Shown: positions 23,801-33,063 of the stretch, piece by piece
How positions within the stretch are numbered: position 1 is the stretch's first letter
Layout: each line of letters starts with the position of its first letter
Assembly (NCBI GenBank): GCA_950097015.1
Contig: CATNEN010000039.1
Span: 7,270,501-7,334,500 of the forward strand
DNA from: Macrostomum hystrix
Taxonomy: Eukaryota; Platyhelminthes; Macrostomidae
Length of the DNA stretch: 64,000 nt
Direction: 5' to 3'
Notes under the pieces: generated by a model
Told to the model about the DNA's origin: nothing
What the model saw: only the letters and a program-made list of their open reading frames with translations
Databases searched by the model: none
Position numbers and translations under genes: made by a program

Positions 23801-26800
23801 CCAGTGCCCACCTAGCCCTCCTGCACAGTCGCCTGATAAAAATTCATTCAAAGAAGGCCTACTTTTTCAATGTAAAGTTTGCTTCTTTCAACATGGTTTG
23901 CTTAAAAGGCCCAGGGACATTGTGTGATGACATAGGTCATCGGAGCAAAACCAAAAAGGTTGCACAGTTTCATGGTTAATTAGAATAATTATCAGATTAG
24001 CTCGTGCTTTGCAAATTCACATAGCCGTAAAATGCCTCTTGGCTTTGCAGCCATTCCTTCGAAGTACGACTGCAGCATCAGTAGCAGCGGCGACTCACCC
24101 AGCGCGGACAAGCCAGGCACAATGGAAACACCGCAGGCGGACCATTTCAGCCACTACACCGGTGCCACAAACCGGACCGTTAATGCGAGACATTGTCAGG
24201 CGTGGACCGATGTAAAGCGAAATCTGCAGTCGGGCGCTTGGAAAATCTATGCCCTGTTCGATGGCAAAAAAACTGCGCCCTGGCTCACTCGAGGCCTGCC
24301 GTTCACCCGTGAGTGCAAAAAGCATTCACATTGTTTGGCCACTATTTGGTACACTTGAAAATATTCTGTGAAGCTTTGAATTAGGCTGTGTACGGCTATT
24401 CAGTCCATAGACTCAGGCCCAGTCAATCCAACGTTAGTAACCATTTAACAGCTGGGGGACTGGAGCAATGCAGAGTTTTGTTATAAGTGTCGTGCTTTAA
24501 AATACACAAGTTGTCCTTGTGGAGTAGGGAATCGAACCTCCGACCTTCAAGTCGTAAGTCCGAAGCTCTAACCATGAGGCCTCAAACCCTATTGCGGATA
24601 TGGACTGAAATGTGTCCATAAGCATGGGTCTCTGAAAATAATAAACAGCTTCATATATTTTTCAACTCACAAAGATGATGAAAATATCCGCGATTTAAAC
24701 GTCTTGCCTTATAAAGCTACGGTCTTTTTTAGTTCCAGAAAAACTATTCCTATCGATCTTCAAAGTGAGTTTCATACAGCTTGAAACTTTTACATCGCAG
24801 TCCTCTTTGCAGCCTGATTATCACAGCTATCGCACACTGTTTATGAGGCCATCTGTCAAATAAAAAAACGGCAGACGGTTGCCGTAATTCAGTTCAAATG
24901 TTTGTTTTACTTTATTTATCTTGCTGAAGCTGGTTTTGACAGTATTTAGCGAAGCTGCTCAGTGACAGGAAGAGCGCCAACTCCAGTGAGAGATTTTTTA
25001 GGCAAACACTCGGAACGTATTAGCTTTCAAATGATCATTAATCATGCGAATTTCAGACCAAAGCTACCAGGTGCTGAATGTGCACATGGACACGCCGGAC
25101 TTTGAAGCGAGCGGCACTGACGGCCTCTGTCGCTCCGTGCTGATTGTGATTGACACGCTTTACACTCTGAGCAACGGTAGCCGAGTATTTCGGTGAGTGT
25201 CCTCTATTCACTCATTACTTGTCACTCCCTCACACTTCTGTCCTGTTCGTTTTGACTAGCTGAGTCATATGCTCTCACTTTTTTTCGCGCTATCTGATTG
25301 GTAGCCAGCCCTTCAGACCGTCGAGATATTCACCGGTTCTGGCCGAAAGTCAGTTTTTTTCCCGTAAGAGCTAGTCTATTTCATGCACCCCAGTACACAA
25401 AGTTGCACTGCGCCTCAGTGCGGCCTTGCCAGGCCTTCAAACTTTATGAGCACGTCACCAGAATGTGCCTGCATCATCTCCGACTTGCAGGAACATTCGG
25501 GTAACTTGATTATTGTTTCAGAAGATGCGCAACAAAAAGTTGGCCCGTGTTCTTGAGTTTTCGTATGCTTGCGTTGCTCCGTTCGGGTGCAGCAAAAATT
25601 AACGTCCCCTCCCCTGGGTATAAAAACGGGCAGCGAAGTCCATGTATCCCTGGGATTTGACCTAGTTTGTTTCCAATCAAATCCCGCAGTCGAGAGCCCT
25701 ACCTGAGTTCCGGTACGCCAGGTTGCTTCACACTCAAGTTTTCCTACCTCGCTTTTGAGAAGTGCTCAATCGAGAGCTGCTGTGAGTCGAATGAATTTTT
25801 ATTCGTAATGTGAAAGCATTAGTGCCTACTAACAGTAGTTTTATCTTACATTTAGTATCGGATCTAAGATTGAACTGTACAAGAAATAAACTACTTTTAG
25901 ACGAAATTGTCCCCAGCGTGACTGCAGTTCTGCGTGACTCGCTGGGTACTGGCCTGCTGGCCAGGCAGTTCAGCAGCGAACTCGGCACCTCAATGTCCAA
26001 GTGCACCTTCGGTGATCGAAGCTGCGACAGCAGCCACTTTGTCACTGTGCTACATCCGGAGCTGGGCATCTGCCACAAATTCAAGAAGGAATTGTTTGTG
26101 ACCAACGGCACTGGCGCCTTGGCTAAGCTAACTATAAAGTACTTCTCAGACAAAATGGACTCGTTTGGTCATGCGTACGAGAACTACAGCAAGTTGGCGT
26201 ATGCTATTCGCGATACAAGACACATATCTGAATCGCAGAGTGCTTTGAAGGTAATATAAACATAAGGCAGCATTTAAAAGGCGATTATATTTATCAACAA
26301 ATAACTTCCATATCGAATTGGAACGCATGGCTGTGGACAATGGCACATCATTTTGTGATAGTAGAGCCACAGCCAGCGAGACACATTTTTGCCCATTCTG
26401 CTGACTCCTGAACACACACGCGCACACAAACACAGGCGCACAGGTGTGTACATCTGTCCTGACTTTCTCATCGTCAGCCAGTGTACACTCTCACTTTGCC
26501 ACGACGCTTGGACACTTTGCCACGAAGCGTGAATTGAAAGAAAAACCAATTCAAGGCTTCTGAACTCGAACTCTTCTGAAGTCTTCTAAACTCTTCCGAA
26601 GTCTTCTAAACTCTTCCGAAGTCTTCTAAACTCTTCTGAAGTCTTCTAAACTCTTCTGAAGTCTTCTAAACTCTTCTGAAGTCTTCTAAACTCTTCTGAA
26701 GTCTTCTAAACTCTTCAGAAGTCTTCTAAACTCTTCAGAAGTCTTCTAAACTCTTCCGAAGTCTTCTAAACTCTTCCGAAGTCTTCTAAACTCTTCAGAA

Positions 26801-29221
26801 GTCTTCTAAACTCTTCCGAAGTCTTCTAAACTCTTCCGAAGTCTTCTAAACTCTTCTGAAGTCTTCTAAACTCTTCTGAAGTCTTCTAAACTCTTCTGAA
26901 GTCTTCTAAACTCTTCTGAAGTCTTCTAAACTCTTCAGAAGTCTTCTAAACTCTTCAGAAGTCTTCTAAACTCTTCTGAAGTCTGCTGCGCCCAAAATAA
27001 ATGAGGCTTCGCCGCGGATTCGAGTTCAGGGACGTCGGTGTTGGAAGGCAAACGCGTTAAGCGCTCTGCGAACCACCCCCCGTGACCGCCGCTACCCCGC
27101 CCGAAAAAAATGAATCGTCAGTATTCTCTTGGGGATTTCTCCCAAGTGGATTTCTCAGCAGTATCTGGTCGCTGAATGTATATTTTTATGAAATCCTTGA
27201 ACTTTTTAGATAATTTGAGAAGCAACTTCATGGTAGGCTTGAAAACGAGGTGCTCAGAAAATTCGAATTGAAATATGCGAAGACTAAAATTCGATACGAG
27301 TTTGTGGTAACATCTGGACTTTGACCTCTATGAACCAACCGCAGGTGATTGTTGTTCCCCATGGCGCCTATCCGTGGACCAAGGAGGCCGTTGCGGTGTA
27401 TCCTGGTCAGCACGTTGAGCTAAAGCTGCGGTTCGATAAGAGTACACGCTACTCAAGGTCGCCCCAGCAGCCCTGCTCTACAGAGAAAAGCAGTGTCACG
27501 TATCGATTGTCTTCGTGGAATGCTAACAGCACCATAGAATTATTTAAGTGAGTTGTAGAAAGCCTAATAAGGGTACAGTCTGTGTGACAGTCATTGTCGT
27601 TTATAATGACTTCATTGCAGAAAGTTCGTTCAGTAAATTATAATATTTTTACAGACTTTACCAGCAGCTGCCTATTACTTTCGGCGAGAACGGCTGGAGA
27701 AAGAAGATTAAAATGCTTCGCGATGCCCTGACGACGATCAGCAATGCCAAGTGAGCTGGGGGTTTGAAAATGCCACCTAAATTAGATGTCATGTCTGACA
27801 GCACTGTCAAAACGCCTTTGCAGGGGTCCCATGCTGACAACGATTCACTTCCCGCTGGCAACTCGCACCGACTGCATGAACAACTTTATCGTGCAGAAAT
27901 TTATCAGCCTCTGCAAATGCCTGCCATCCGGCTTGCCAGTTCAGGAGATGCATTTTGCCAACTACACGCACTGCTTCAACCACACTGACGCTGACAAGCT
28001 CTTGTCGGATGAAGCTTGCTACCAGCAGCAGCTGGCGAACATGGCGCGCTTCGACTCCGAGGCGCACGACTCCTGCCTGCCAGAGTGCGAGACGCAGCGC
28101 TACTCTATCCGACAGTCTTCCCATCCTTGGCCGAACCTTCGCCGCGAGACTGCCGTCAAGTTTCTCAAGCTCCTGGCCGAGCTGCACGGCTACCCGGAGA
28201 AGATGCGCTCCAGTCGAGGCGAGTCAGCGATCTACTTTATGTACGAGCGTGCCGCCCAACTCGTTGACCAGCCAGACTCGGAAAGAACATTAGAAGACTG
28301 GATCGACTTCGCTCGCCAATTGGAGGCACTTCAGGATCAGCTGGCGATGGTCAGCGTACAGGGCAGACAGGCGTTTGGCGAAGAGACCTTCGAAGAGGAA
28401 GCCTATCCAACCAAGAACTTGCTGGCAGACATGGGAGGTTTGTCAACATCATTTAGTGTCTGCTTCGTACTGTTATTCCCATATAAAAATGCTTTTGACG
28501 CGATAGAGGAAAGTTCTGAAAATTTCTAATTGACCACGCAGTTCCAGTCGGAAACCTGATGTGGAGTCAATTAAAGCTGGAACACTTGGTAACGTTGGTT
28601 ACCAAGATAGATAAGATCCCAGAGAGCAGGATGTTATTGCTAAAAATAGAAACTGACGTCATCTAAAGGGCCACCTGACAAAGTGGTCCCTTAAACAGCA
28701 GGATGCCGTTGCTAAAAATAGAAACTGACGTCATCCAATGGGGCACCTGATATTGGGGGTCGCTTAAAGAGTGGGTACCGTAGCTAAAAATAGAATCCGG
28801 TGTATGCATCTAAGAACTAGCAGGAAAAGAAATGCTAGAACCGAAAGTGACGCATTTTTTATAAGGAATCTAAAAACTATTTATAGCTTTAAAGTAGTCG
28901 TGATTGGAAAGTCCTAAAGAAAAATATTTATGCTGACATCTTCAACTCCGATCCCTAAATGACACTACGCCTATTCCAGGAGCTCTCGGCTTGTGGTCTG
29001 GCGTATCAGTGCTGACCGTCTGCGAGCTGGTCGAGCTTTGCATCTACCTGGTGGCAGCGGTGAGATACCGCATAACGCAGGCGCCGTCAACGCAAGCTAG
29101 AAACAGCTCAACCGACGGCGCGGACTCACCGCTCAGAGTGACGGGATCTTCAATGGGCGGCGTGCACGCTAGGGTGGTCGCCACTGACGAAGAGGTCTGG
29201 CAGGCGGAGACCAACGCGTGA
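17873..29221 (+). CDS. DEG/ENaC-family channel with kringle and WSC ectodomain inserts
   Basis: Phase-consistent exons: 17873-18386, 20551-20907, 21101-21133 (uncertain), 22441-22767, 23398-23565, 24051-24308, 25057-25176 (donor weak; a stronger GTGAGT at 25193 breaks frame), 25722-25781, 25856-26250, 27345-27547, 27655-27750, 27824-28437 and 28980-29221. They give ~1128 aa; DEG/ENaC subunits are usually ~500-900. Exon 1 has the N-terminal FCQYTTAHGLGR motif with the gating His-Gly at 29-30, then TM1 and FPDVYLCPND. Exon 2 starts a kringle (LEC.YTASGEEYGGQ, SCLAW, RCRHP). Exon 4 is a WSC domain (GCF, TAESCQECC, SCLCGF, ELCW, LYRI). Exon 5 ends with kringle-like YCF..FCNIPYC. Exons 6-8 form a second kringle (HYTGATNRTVNARHCQAW, CFTL, FEKCSIESC). 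Exons 9-13 give the ENaC core: CTFGDRSC..G.CHKF, a YPWTKEAV turn, CLPECET and the GLWSGVS filter with TM2. Predicted sodium-permeable trimer; gating ligand unknown. Introns hold SINEs and minisatellites. Confidence 0.85.
18470..18725 (-). mobile_element. SINE family B in DEG/ENaC intron 1
   Basis: A minus-strand copy with CAGCGAAGAGGCAATTCTGC, CTTTCTCATCGTCGGGCAGT, GTGCCTTGAAGGTTGGCCCT, AATGTGGCCTCGCCGCGGAT and a truncated tRNA-like head (ACTCAGGGACCTTGGAAC). Confidence 0.65.
19395..19520 (+). repeat. dispersed repeat, inverted copy at 21160-21260
   Basis: The block TCAGAATCACAAAACAT, then GCATCGTCGAGATATTCAAC and GATTCT, recurs in reverse complement at ~21185-21235, with weaker similarity beyond. 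Both copies lie in or beside DEG/ENaC introns. The class of element is unknown. Confidence 0.55.
19800..19885 (-). mobile_element. SINE family A tail fragment
   Basis: GACTGCATACAGCTGTTCAG followed by TCCGTGGACTG matches the distal body of family A (compare 24388-24415 and 2905-2935). Confidence 0.4.
22225..22390 (-). mobile_element. SINE family B, decayed copy next to exon 4
   Basis: Blocks GCACATCACTTGGCGACA, CCTGACTCTCTCGTTACCAG, CAGTGTACACCCTCACC and GACGCAGTAACCGCTCTGAC follow the family B order in minus orientation. It ends ~50 bp before the WSC exon, so it lies in the immediate acceptor neighbourhood. Confidence 0.5.
23060..23265 (+). mobile_element. SINE family A in DEG/ENaC intron 4
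   Basis: The tRNA-like head GTTGTAGCCTAGTGGTTATC has an A box. The B-box-like GGTCGGGGATTCGATTCC follows. The body has TTAGCAAGACACTTGCC, then CCAGTCTATGGACTG and GCAACCTTCGGATG. The head is the best preserved of its family. Confidence 0.7.
23550..23695 (+). repeat. 38-bp tandem repeat carrying the exon 5 splice donor
   Basis: The last bases of exon 5 plus the first bases of intron 5 are tandemly repeated. CCTTACTGCG followed by GTGAGT occurs with the GT at 23566, 23604 and 23642; a fourth copy at 23680 reads GTGTGT. The period is exactly 38 bp. Use of donor 2 or 3 would shift the frame into exon 6, while donor 4 (+114) would keep phase but passes a TGA at 23643. Confidence 0.85.
23696..23830 (+). 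mobile_element. SINE family B, 3' half
   Basis: Contains GTGTTCAGGAGTCAGCGAAA, TGGGCAGAATTGCCTCCTCG and the terminal GATGTGCCAGTGCCCA..AGCCCTCCTGC of family B in plus orientation. It directly abuts the donor-bearing tandem repeat. Confidence 0.6.
24385..24605 (-). mobile_element. SINE family A in DEG/ENaC intron 6
   Basis: On the minus strand it carries the tRNA-like head (B-box-like GGTCGGAGGTTCGATTCCC), the CATTGCTCCAGTCCCCCAGC body and a CAGTCCATAGACT-like palindrome. Confidence 0.65.
25300..25610. repeat. mosaic repeat in DEG/ENaC intron 7
   Basis: It joins an inverted GGTTCTGGCCGAA block, a foldback-arm piece (AGGCCTTCAAACTTTATGAG, AATGTGCCTGCATCATCTCC) and the GATGCGCAACAAAAAGTT block of the 5580-5735 repeat. 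It lies in the intron that splits the last kringle exons. Confidence 0.55.
26320..27085 (-). mobile_element. SINE family B split by a minisatellite (intron 9)
   Basis: 26320-26560 holds the distal SINE body (CAGCCAGCGAGACACATTTT, TCTCATCGTCAGCCAGTGTA). 26985-27085 holds the rest (GCTGCGCCCAAAATAAATGA, GGCTTCGCCGCGGATTCGAG, GGCAAACGCGTTAAGCGCTC). The two halves are separated by the 20-bp array. Confidence 0.7.
26568..26984 (+). repeat. 20-bp minisatellite inside a SINE
   Basis: About 21 copies of CTCTTCTGAAGTCTTCTAAA, with TCTGAA, TCCGAA and TCAGAA variants. The array starts after SINE sequence CAAGGCTTCTGAACT and ends in GAAGTCTGCTGCGCCC. It therefore expanded within the SINE at the site that normally reads GGCTTCTCTGCGGCTGCGCC. 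Confidence 0.9.
28620..28805 (+). repeat. ~78-bp repeat with CRE palindromes in intron 12
   Basis: Two full units and one partial unit share TTGCTAAAAATAGAAACTGA followed by CGTCATC, then GGG.CACCTGA. Each of the first two units contains TGACGTCA, the full cAMP-response-element palindrome. The third unit lacks it. Confidence 0.65.
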
Positions 29222-30005
29222 AGCATTTGCAGTGCCTATTGATCAATATCTAATATCTAAGAATTTATTCTGATATCTATCTAAGACCTATTAATTTGCA
29301 CCTTTCTTAATTTAAACCAATTCCTCTTAGTTGGCACAGCTCTCAACAATTTTTAACAATCGAATTGTTTCTCAAAATTTAAATATGTTAGCAAAATGCA
29401 AATCAAATTAGTTTCTAAAACAGACACTCTCGGTTTTCCATAAAACGGACAGAATTGGTATCCAGTTCCGTTGATTTTCTGATGGAATATTTCGATAAAA
29501 CTGGCAACTTAACTATCTGTCTCATTTTTATGACAACTTTCCTACTTTTTGAATAAAATAATACCCAGCAACATTGAAAATCAGTTCGGCAGAGTGAGAG
29601 TTGAAAAAACATTGTAAATGACAAATTGTCACTCAACTATCGATAACACGATATCTGTCTGCTGTGAGAATCATTCATGTCCAGGCCGTCTGTGTTTAAA
29701 TAAAGTTATAATAATATTTGATTACACCTGTCCCAGTTGGACAAGATGAGCAGCCACAACAAATAATCAGGGACTTACCGATCACTTAGCAGAGCTCTAG
29801 GTGTGATTCCCTGCCGAATCTGCTATCCTATTGATTTTTAACCGGAGATTTCAATAGCGGAACTTACTTCGCAAAACAATTCGCTACAGACTACTTATAA
29901 AGATTGATTCGTTACCAGCGTGTGATGCGGTTGTTAATATTTTTTCATTTACAAAGTTTAAATGTACACTGTTTCAAAAGTCCAAAAATTAAAATTCTCA
30001 GAATT
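29222..30005. other. intergenic between convergent genes
   Basis: AT-rich spacer between the DEG/ENaC stop and the GPCR stop. AATAAA at 29552-29557 and again near 29699 are candidate polyadenylation signals for the DEG/ENaC mRNA. A short SINE family A tail-like piece lies at ~29722-29765. Confidence 0.45.
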
Positions 30006-31034
30006 TCACAGCTGACTGGCGGCACCGTCGACCTGTTCGAGCTGCATGACAGCAGGTCGCACTGGCACAGTTGGCAGCGGGACTTCACCGGGCCCAACCT
30101 CAGCGCCACGGCGCAGGCCGCAGATTGCGCAGCGCAAAACGCGCGCATAGCTGCGACGAAACTTTGGATTTAAGAGGCCGTAGACTAGTGGGTTTAGCGT
30201 AGAGTGGAACACTGCTAGCCAGGTCATGGCTTTGTGCGAGAATTGGCTCATTGAGCCCCCTAAATCAACGACGTACACGTGGATGCTGTAACACAGCCAG
30301 CAAACATTGAATACGATAAAGGTGACGATGATGTGTATAAAGGCCCTCCACTCTTTGCTGATAGATGTACTCGCGAGACAACCTGACCGCAGGTGGCTGG
30401 CAGTGGCTCTTTTGATTTGAAAGAGCCTCACAAGCAAGCTGGTGTAGCAGACAGCAGCAGTCAGTGAGGGAATGGCCACGGCCATCAGTGTCAGCACAAT
30501 GCTGAGCGTTATCGCCGACTTCTCGTCTGAGTAGAAGCAGAGAAAGGCCTCTCTGTTGTAGACGAAGCTGCCATTCCACCAGACGAATGCGCAGCAGGTG
30601 CACCAGGCCACCCAGCCGGCGATGCAGTGGGCGAGCACGCGAGAGCGGCTGAACCAGAGCTTGTAGGCCGACTGGTGGAGCACACTCACGTTTCTGACTG
30701 CGGCGATCAGCGCGAAACTGAAATTTGAAACGCCAGTAACGACCATCAGTGCGAAGCCACTGAGCTCGCAGAGGAGTTTTGGTAGAGCATTTCCATGGGC
30801 CAGGCGGTTCGCGAGCATTGTGGGCATGAAACAGGCGCACACGAGCAGGTCTGCAGCGCCCACGTTTGCCACCGCCAAGTTTATAGGCGAGCGCATCTGG
30901 CGGAAACAGGCCACTGACAGGAGCGTCAGCATGTTGCCAGCGGTGCCAGCTGTGATGCCGATTAGCAGGCAAGTGACGTCAGTGATAGTTTCCGCAAAGC
31001 TCTCCGGGTAAACTTCGAAGCTGCTATTTGTCAT
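30006..31034 (-). CDS. rhodopsin-class G-protein-coupled receptor
   Basis: A single-exon gene of 342 aa starting at ATG 31032-31034 (MTNSS, with an N-glycosylation site). The open frame extends 26 codons further up but only to a TTG. Seven hydrophobic segments are present. TM1 has the GN signature (TAGNMLTLLSV). TM2 has SPINLAVANVGAADLL. TM3 ends in AAVRNVSVL, where the usual D/E-R-Y is V-R-N. TM6 has NVCWLCYSI, with Cys for the Pro of CWxP. TM7 has the canonical NPLVYGLLNPKFRR. Cysteines before TM3 (LLCEL) and in loop 2 (FLCFY) can form the standard disulfide. The tail is Cys- and Pro-rich and ends in a short acidic stretch. The ligand is unknown; the TM7 and NPxxY region resembles amine/melatonin-type receptors, but the altered DRY could change coupling. 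Convergent with the DEG/ENaC gene. Confidence 0.88.
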   Translation of the reverse strand: MTNSSFEVYPESFAETITDVTCLLIGITAGTAGNMLTLLSVACFRQMRSPINLAVANVGAADLLVCACFMPTMLANRLAHGNALPKLLCELSGFALMVVTGVSNFSFALIAAVRNVSVLHQSAYKLWFSRSRVLAHCIAGWVAWCTCCAFVWWNGSFVYNREAFLCFYSDEKSAITLSIVLTLMAVAIPSLTAAVCYTSLLVRLFQIKRATASHLRSGCLASTSISKEWRAFIHIIVTFIVFNVCWLCYSIHVYVVDLGGSMSQFSHKAMTWLAVFHSTLNPLVYGLLNPKFRRSYARVLRCAICGLRRGAEVGPGEVPLPTVPVRPAVMQLEQVDGAASQL

Positions 31035-31110
31035 GGCAGCTGCTGATCTGCGGTGACTTAAATCTGTGGGTGGCGGTCCGAAGACGCAGCGAGGTGGCGT
31101 CCATATAGCC

Positions 31111-31123
31111 AATCAATCAATCA

Positions 31124-31156
<33 letters not shown>

Positions 31157-31157
31157 C

Positions 31158-31220
<63 letters not shown>

Positions 31221-31221
31221 C

Positions 31222-31282
<61 letters not shown>

Positions 31283-31300
31283 CATTATCTATCTATTATA
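31111..31300 (+). repeat. (TCTA)n / (GATA)n microsatellite
   Basis: About 40 tetranucleotide repeats, preceded by AATC repeats and interrupted by two ACCT steps. It lies ~75 bp upstream of the GPCR start codon, so on the GPCR strand it is a GATA-repeat promoter or leader tract. Confidence 0.95.
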
Positions 31301-32049
31301 TTTGACGTTTACATTTTTTTGCTTCAATCGGGTATTTTTAAATAATACTTTGTAAAACATAATGATAGACTGCCTGTCATACTTACCTGGAATCGCTATT
31401 TTGTTAAATCGCTGCTTCTGTTGGTACAGACAATGATTTTGTGCGCAAGACTCGAACCGCTGAAGTCAGGGGCTCAGACAGACTTTTTTAGGCAGAAGCA
31501 GAAAGCCAGAAAAGAACTGAAATGCCTTGGGAAAATTACTATTTTATCGCCCGATTTCGATCCGATCAGCGCTCGAGCAAGTTTTTACTTATTCCAAGAA
31601 ATGCAGCCTTTATTTATTACAGATTTCCAATATTCTACTTACGGAGTTTATTCAAACTATGAAACACATTCATACCTGCCTGGGCTGAGTATCCTGCTGG
31701 TCTGTGTGGGTGTTGAGTCTATAAGAAATTCTATTGAAATTTTTCTTTTACTTTGACGTAAAATGAAAGCGTAAAGAGAAATTGTCAACCCGATTGCTTT
31801 CAGTTGCTTTCAACGAAAACAGCGGTGCCAACTCGGAGCTGCAGGTAATCAACTAGATTAATTCCTTGAAAATCTGACAATCAGTTGTTCACAATAGATT
31901 GGCTACTTGTCAATTACACAAATTGACAGAAGAGGGATTTCGGGATTTCGGGAAAGTCACCAAAGTTAGGACTGAAAAACAGCCACACATTTTTACAAAA
32001 AATGATCCCAACCCATCCAAAACATAACACGTTCACAAGTCAAAGAGAG
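31301..32049. other. intergenic, nothing recognised
   Basis: A 111-codon plus-strand open frame (31421-31756, not beginning at an ATG with good context) has no recognisable domain. No gene is called. Confidence 0.35.
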
Positions 32050-32215
32050 CTTTTAGCCAAGTGATTAGAGGTTTAGACAGTAAACTGATAGGTCGCGAGT
32101 TCGAATCGCAGCAACAATGAAATCTCGTATCATTTAGCGAGACAATTACTTCCCTAGCGCTTCAGTTCACTCAGTGGTAAGACTGAGTCAAGTACGGATT
32201 TAATTGGCTGGTTTA
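32050..32215 (+). mobile_element. SINE family A, variant head
   Basis: AAGTGATTAGAGGTTTAGAC, then a B-box-like GGTCGCGAGTTCGAATCGC and a body with TCATTTAGCGAGACAATTAC. It is a diverged tRNA-like copy adjacent to the next one. Confidence 0.5.
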
Positions 32216-32254
32216 TCGATTTGCAACTGAGTTTTGAGTGTCAAAGTTGGGGCT

Positions 32255-32515
32255 ACAATCCAGGTTGTAGCCTAGGGCGCTGGACGATCCCAACTTAAAG
32301 GTCGGGTGTTCGATTCCCGACTCCACTGGAGCTATTTGTGTCATTTAGAAGGAAACTTAACTCAGCATTGCTTCAGTTCCCCCAGCTGTTAAAAGGGTAC
32401 CAGCAGTAGCTGTGGTAATTGAGGGTGGGTGTGACGCCCCCAGTCCATGGACTGAACAGCCGTTCGCAGCCTTCAGATGCGCAATGGATGCTTCTGTGCT
32501 TTTTTAATTTATTTT
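32255..32515 (+). mobile_element. SINE family A, near full length
   Basis: Head GGTTGTAGCCTAGGGCGCTG, then GGTCGGGTGTTCGATTCCCG. Body GCATTGCTTCAGTTCCCCCA, then CCAGTCCATGGACTG and GCAGCCTTCAGATGCGCAAT. This is the plus-strand counterpart of 1085-1345. The segment 32516-33063 shows nothing further. Confidence 0.7.
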
Positions 32516-33063
32516 TTATTTAAACATTTTTCATAATGCTCGAAGTACCAATATGTACATTCGGCAAACATAATTAATAATAGCTCAGATAGTCCAACGA
32601 TAGCGACGTGGGAGAGCTACATTACTTGTTTCCTGCCCTATAGGATAACTGAAGAGATTGAATATAATTGGAACTCAATATTTTCCGAATAAAATGTTCA
32701 GCCTGTGGCGCTTACTCAGCTGCTGGTCCAGTGGGTCATACTTACGGTGTGCCAGTAGAAATTGTAGCATAATATGAAGGTTGCACTAAAGTGTGCACCA
32801 GCGGTTGAATCTCTGTGTTTATTCAAGGCTTCAATGCGAAGAGTACATTCGCATTTGGAGCTATACCAACTGAGTAGTTTGAGTTGTTACTGGCTTGTCC
32901 CATGCGACTGATTTGTAGTGTCAATAGAAGCTCACTCTTGGTCCATAAGGTTCGTATGTTTAACTTCTCTATATACCAACATTGGACCAGTCAATAAATG
33001 TCAGGTAAAAATTCTCTCTACTCGACAGAAAAATCTGAGACAGTTTAAACCAAAAAGATAGGA

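Noticed and set aside
31066..31305. 79-codon open frame of repeated Ile-Tyr-Leu-Ser
   Set aside because: Direct translation of the TCTA microsatellite.
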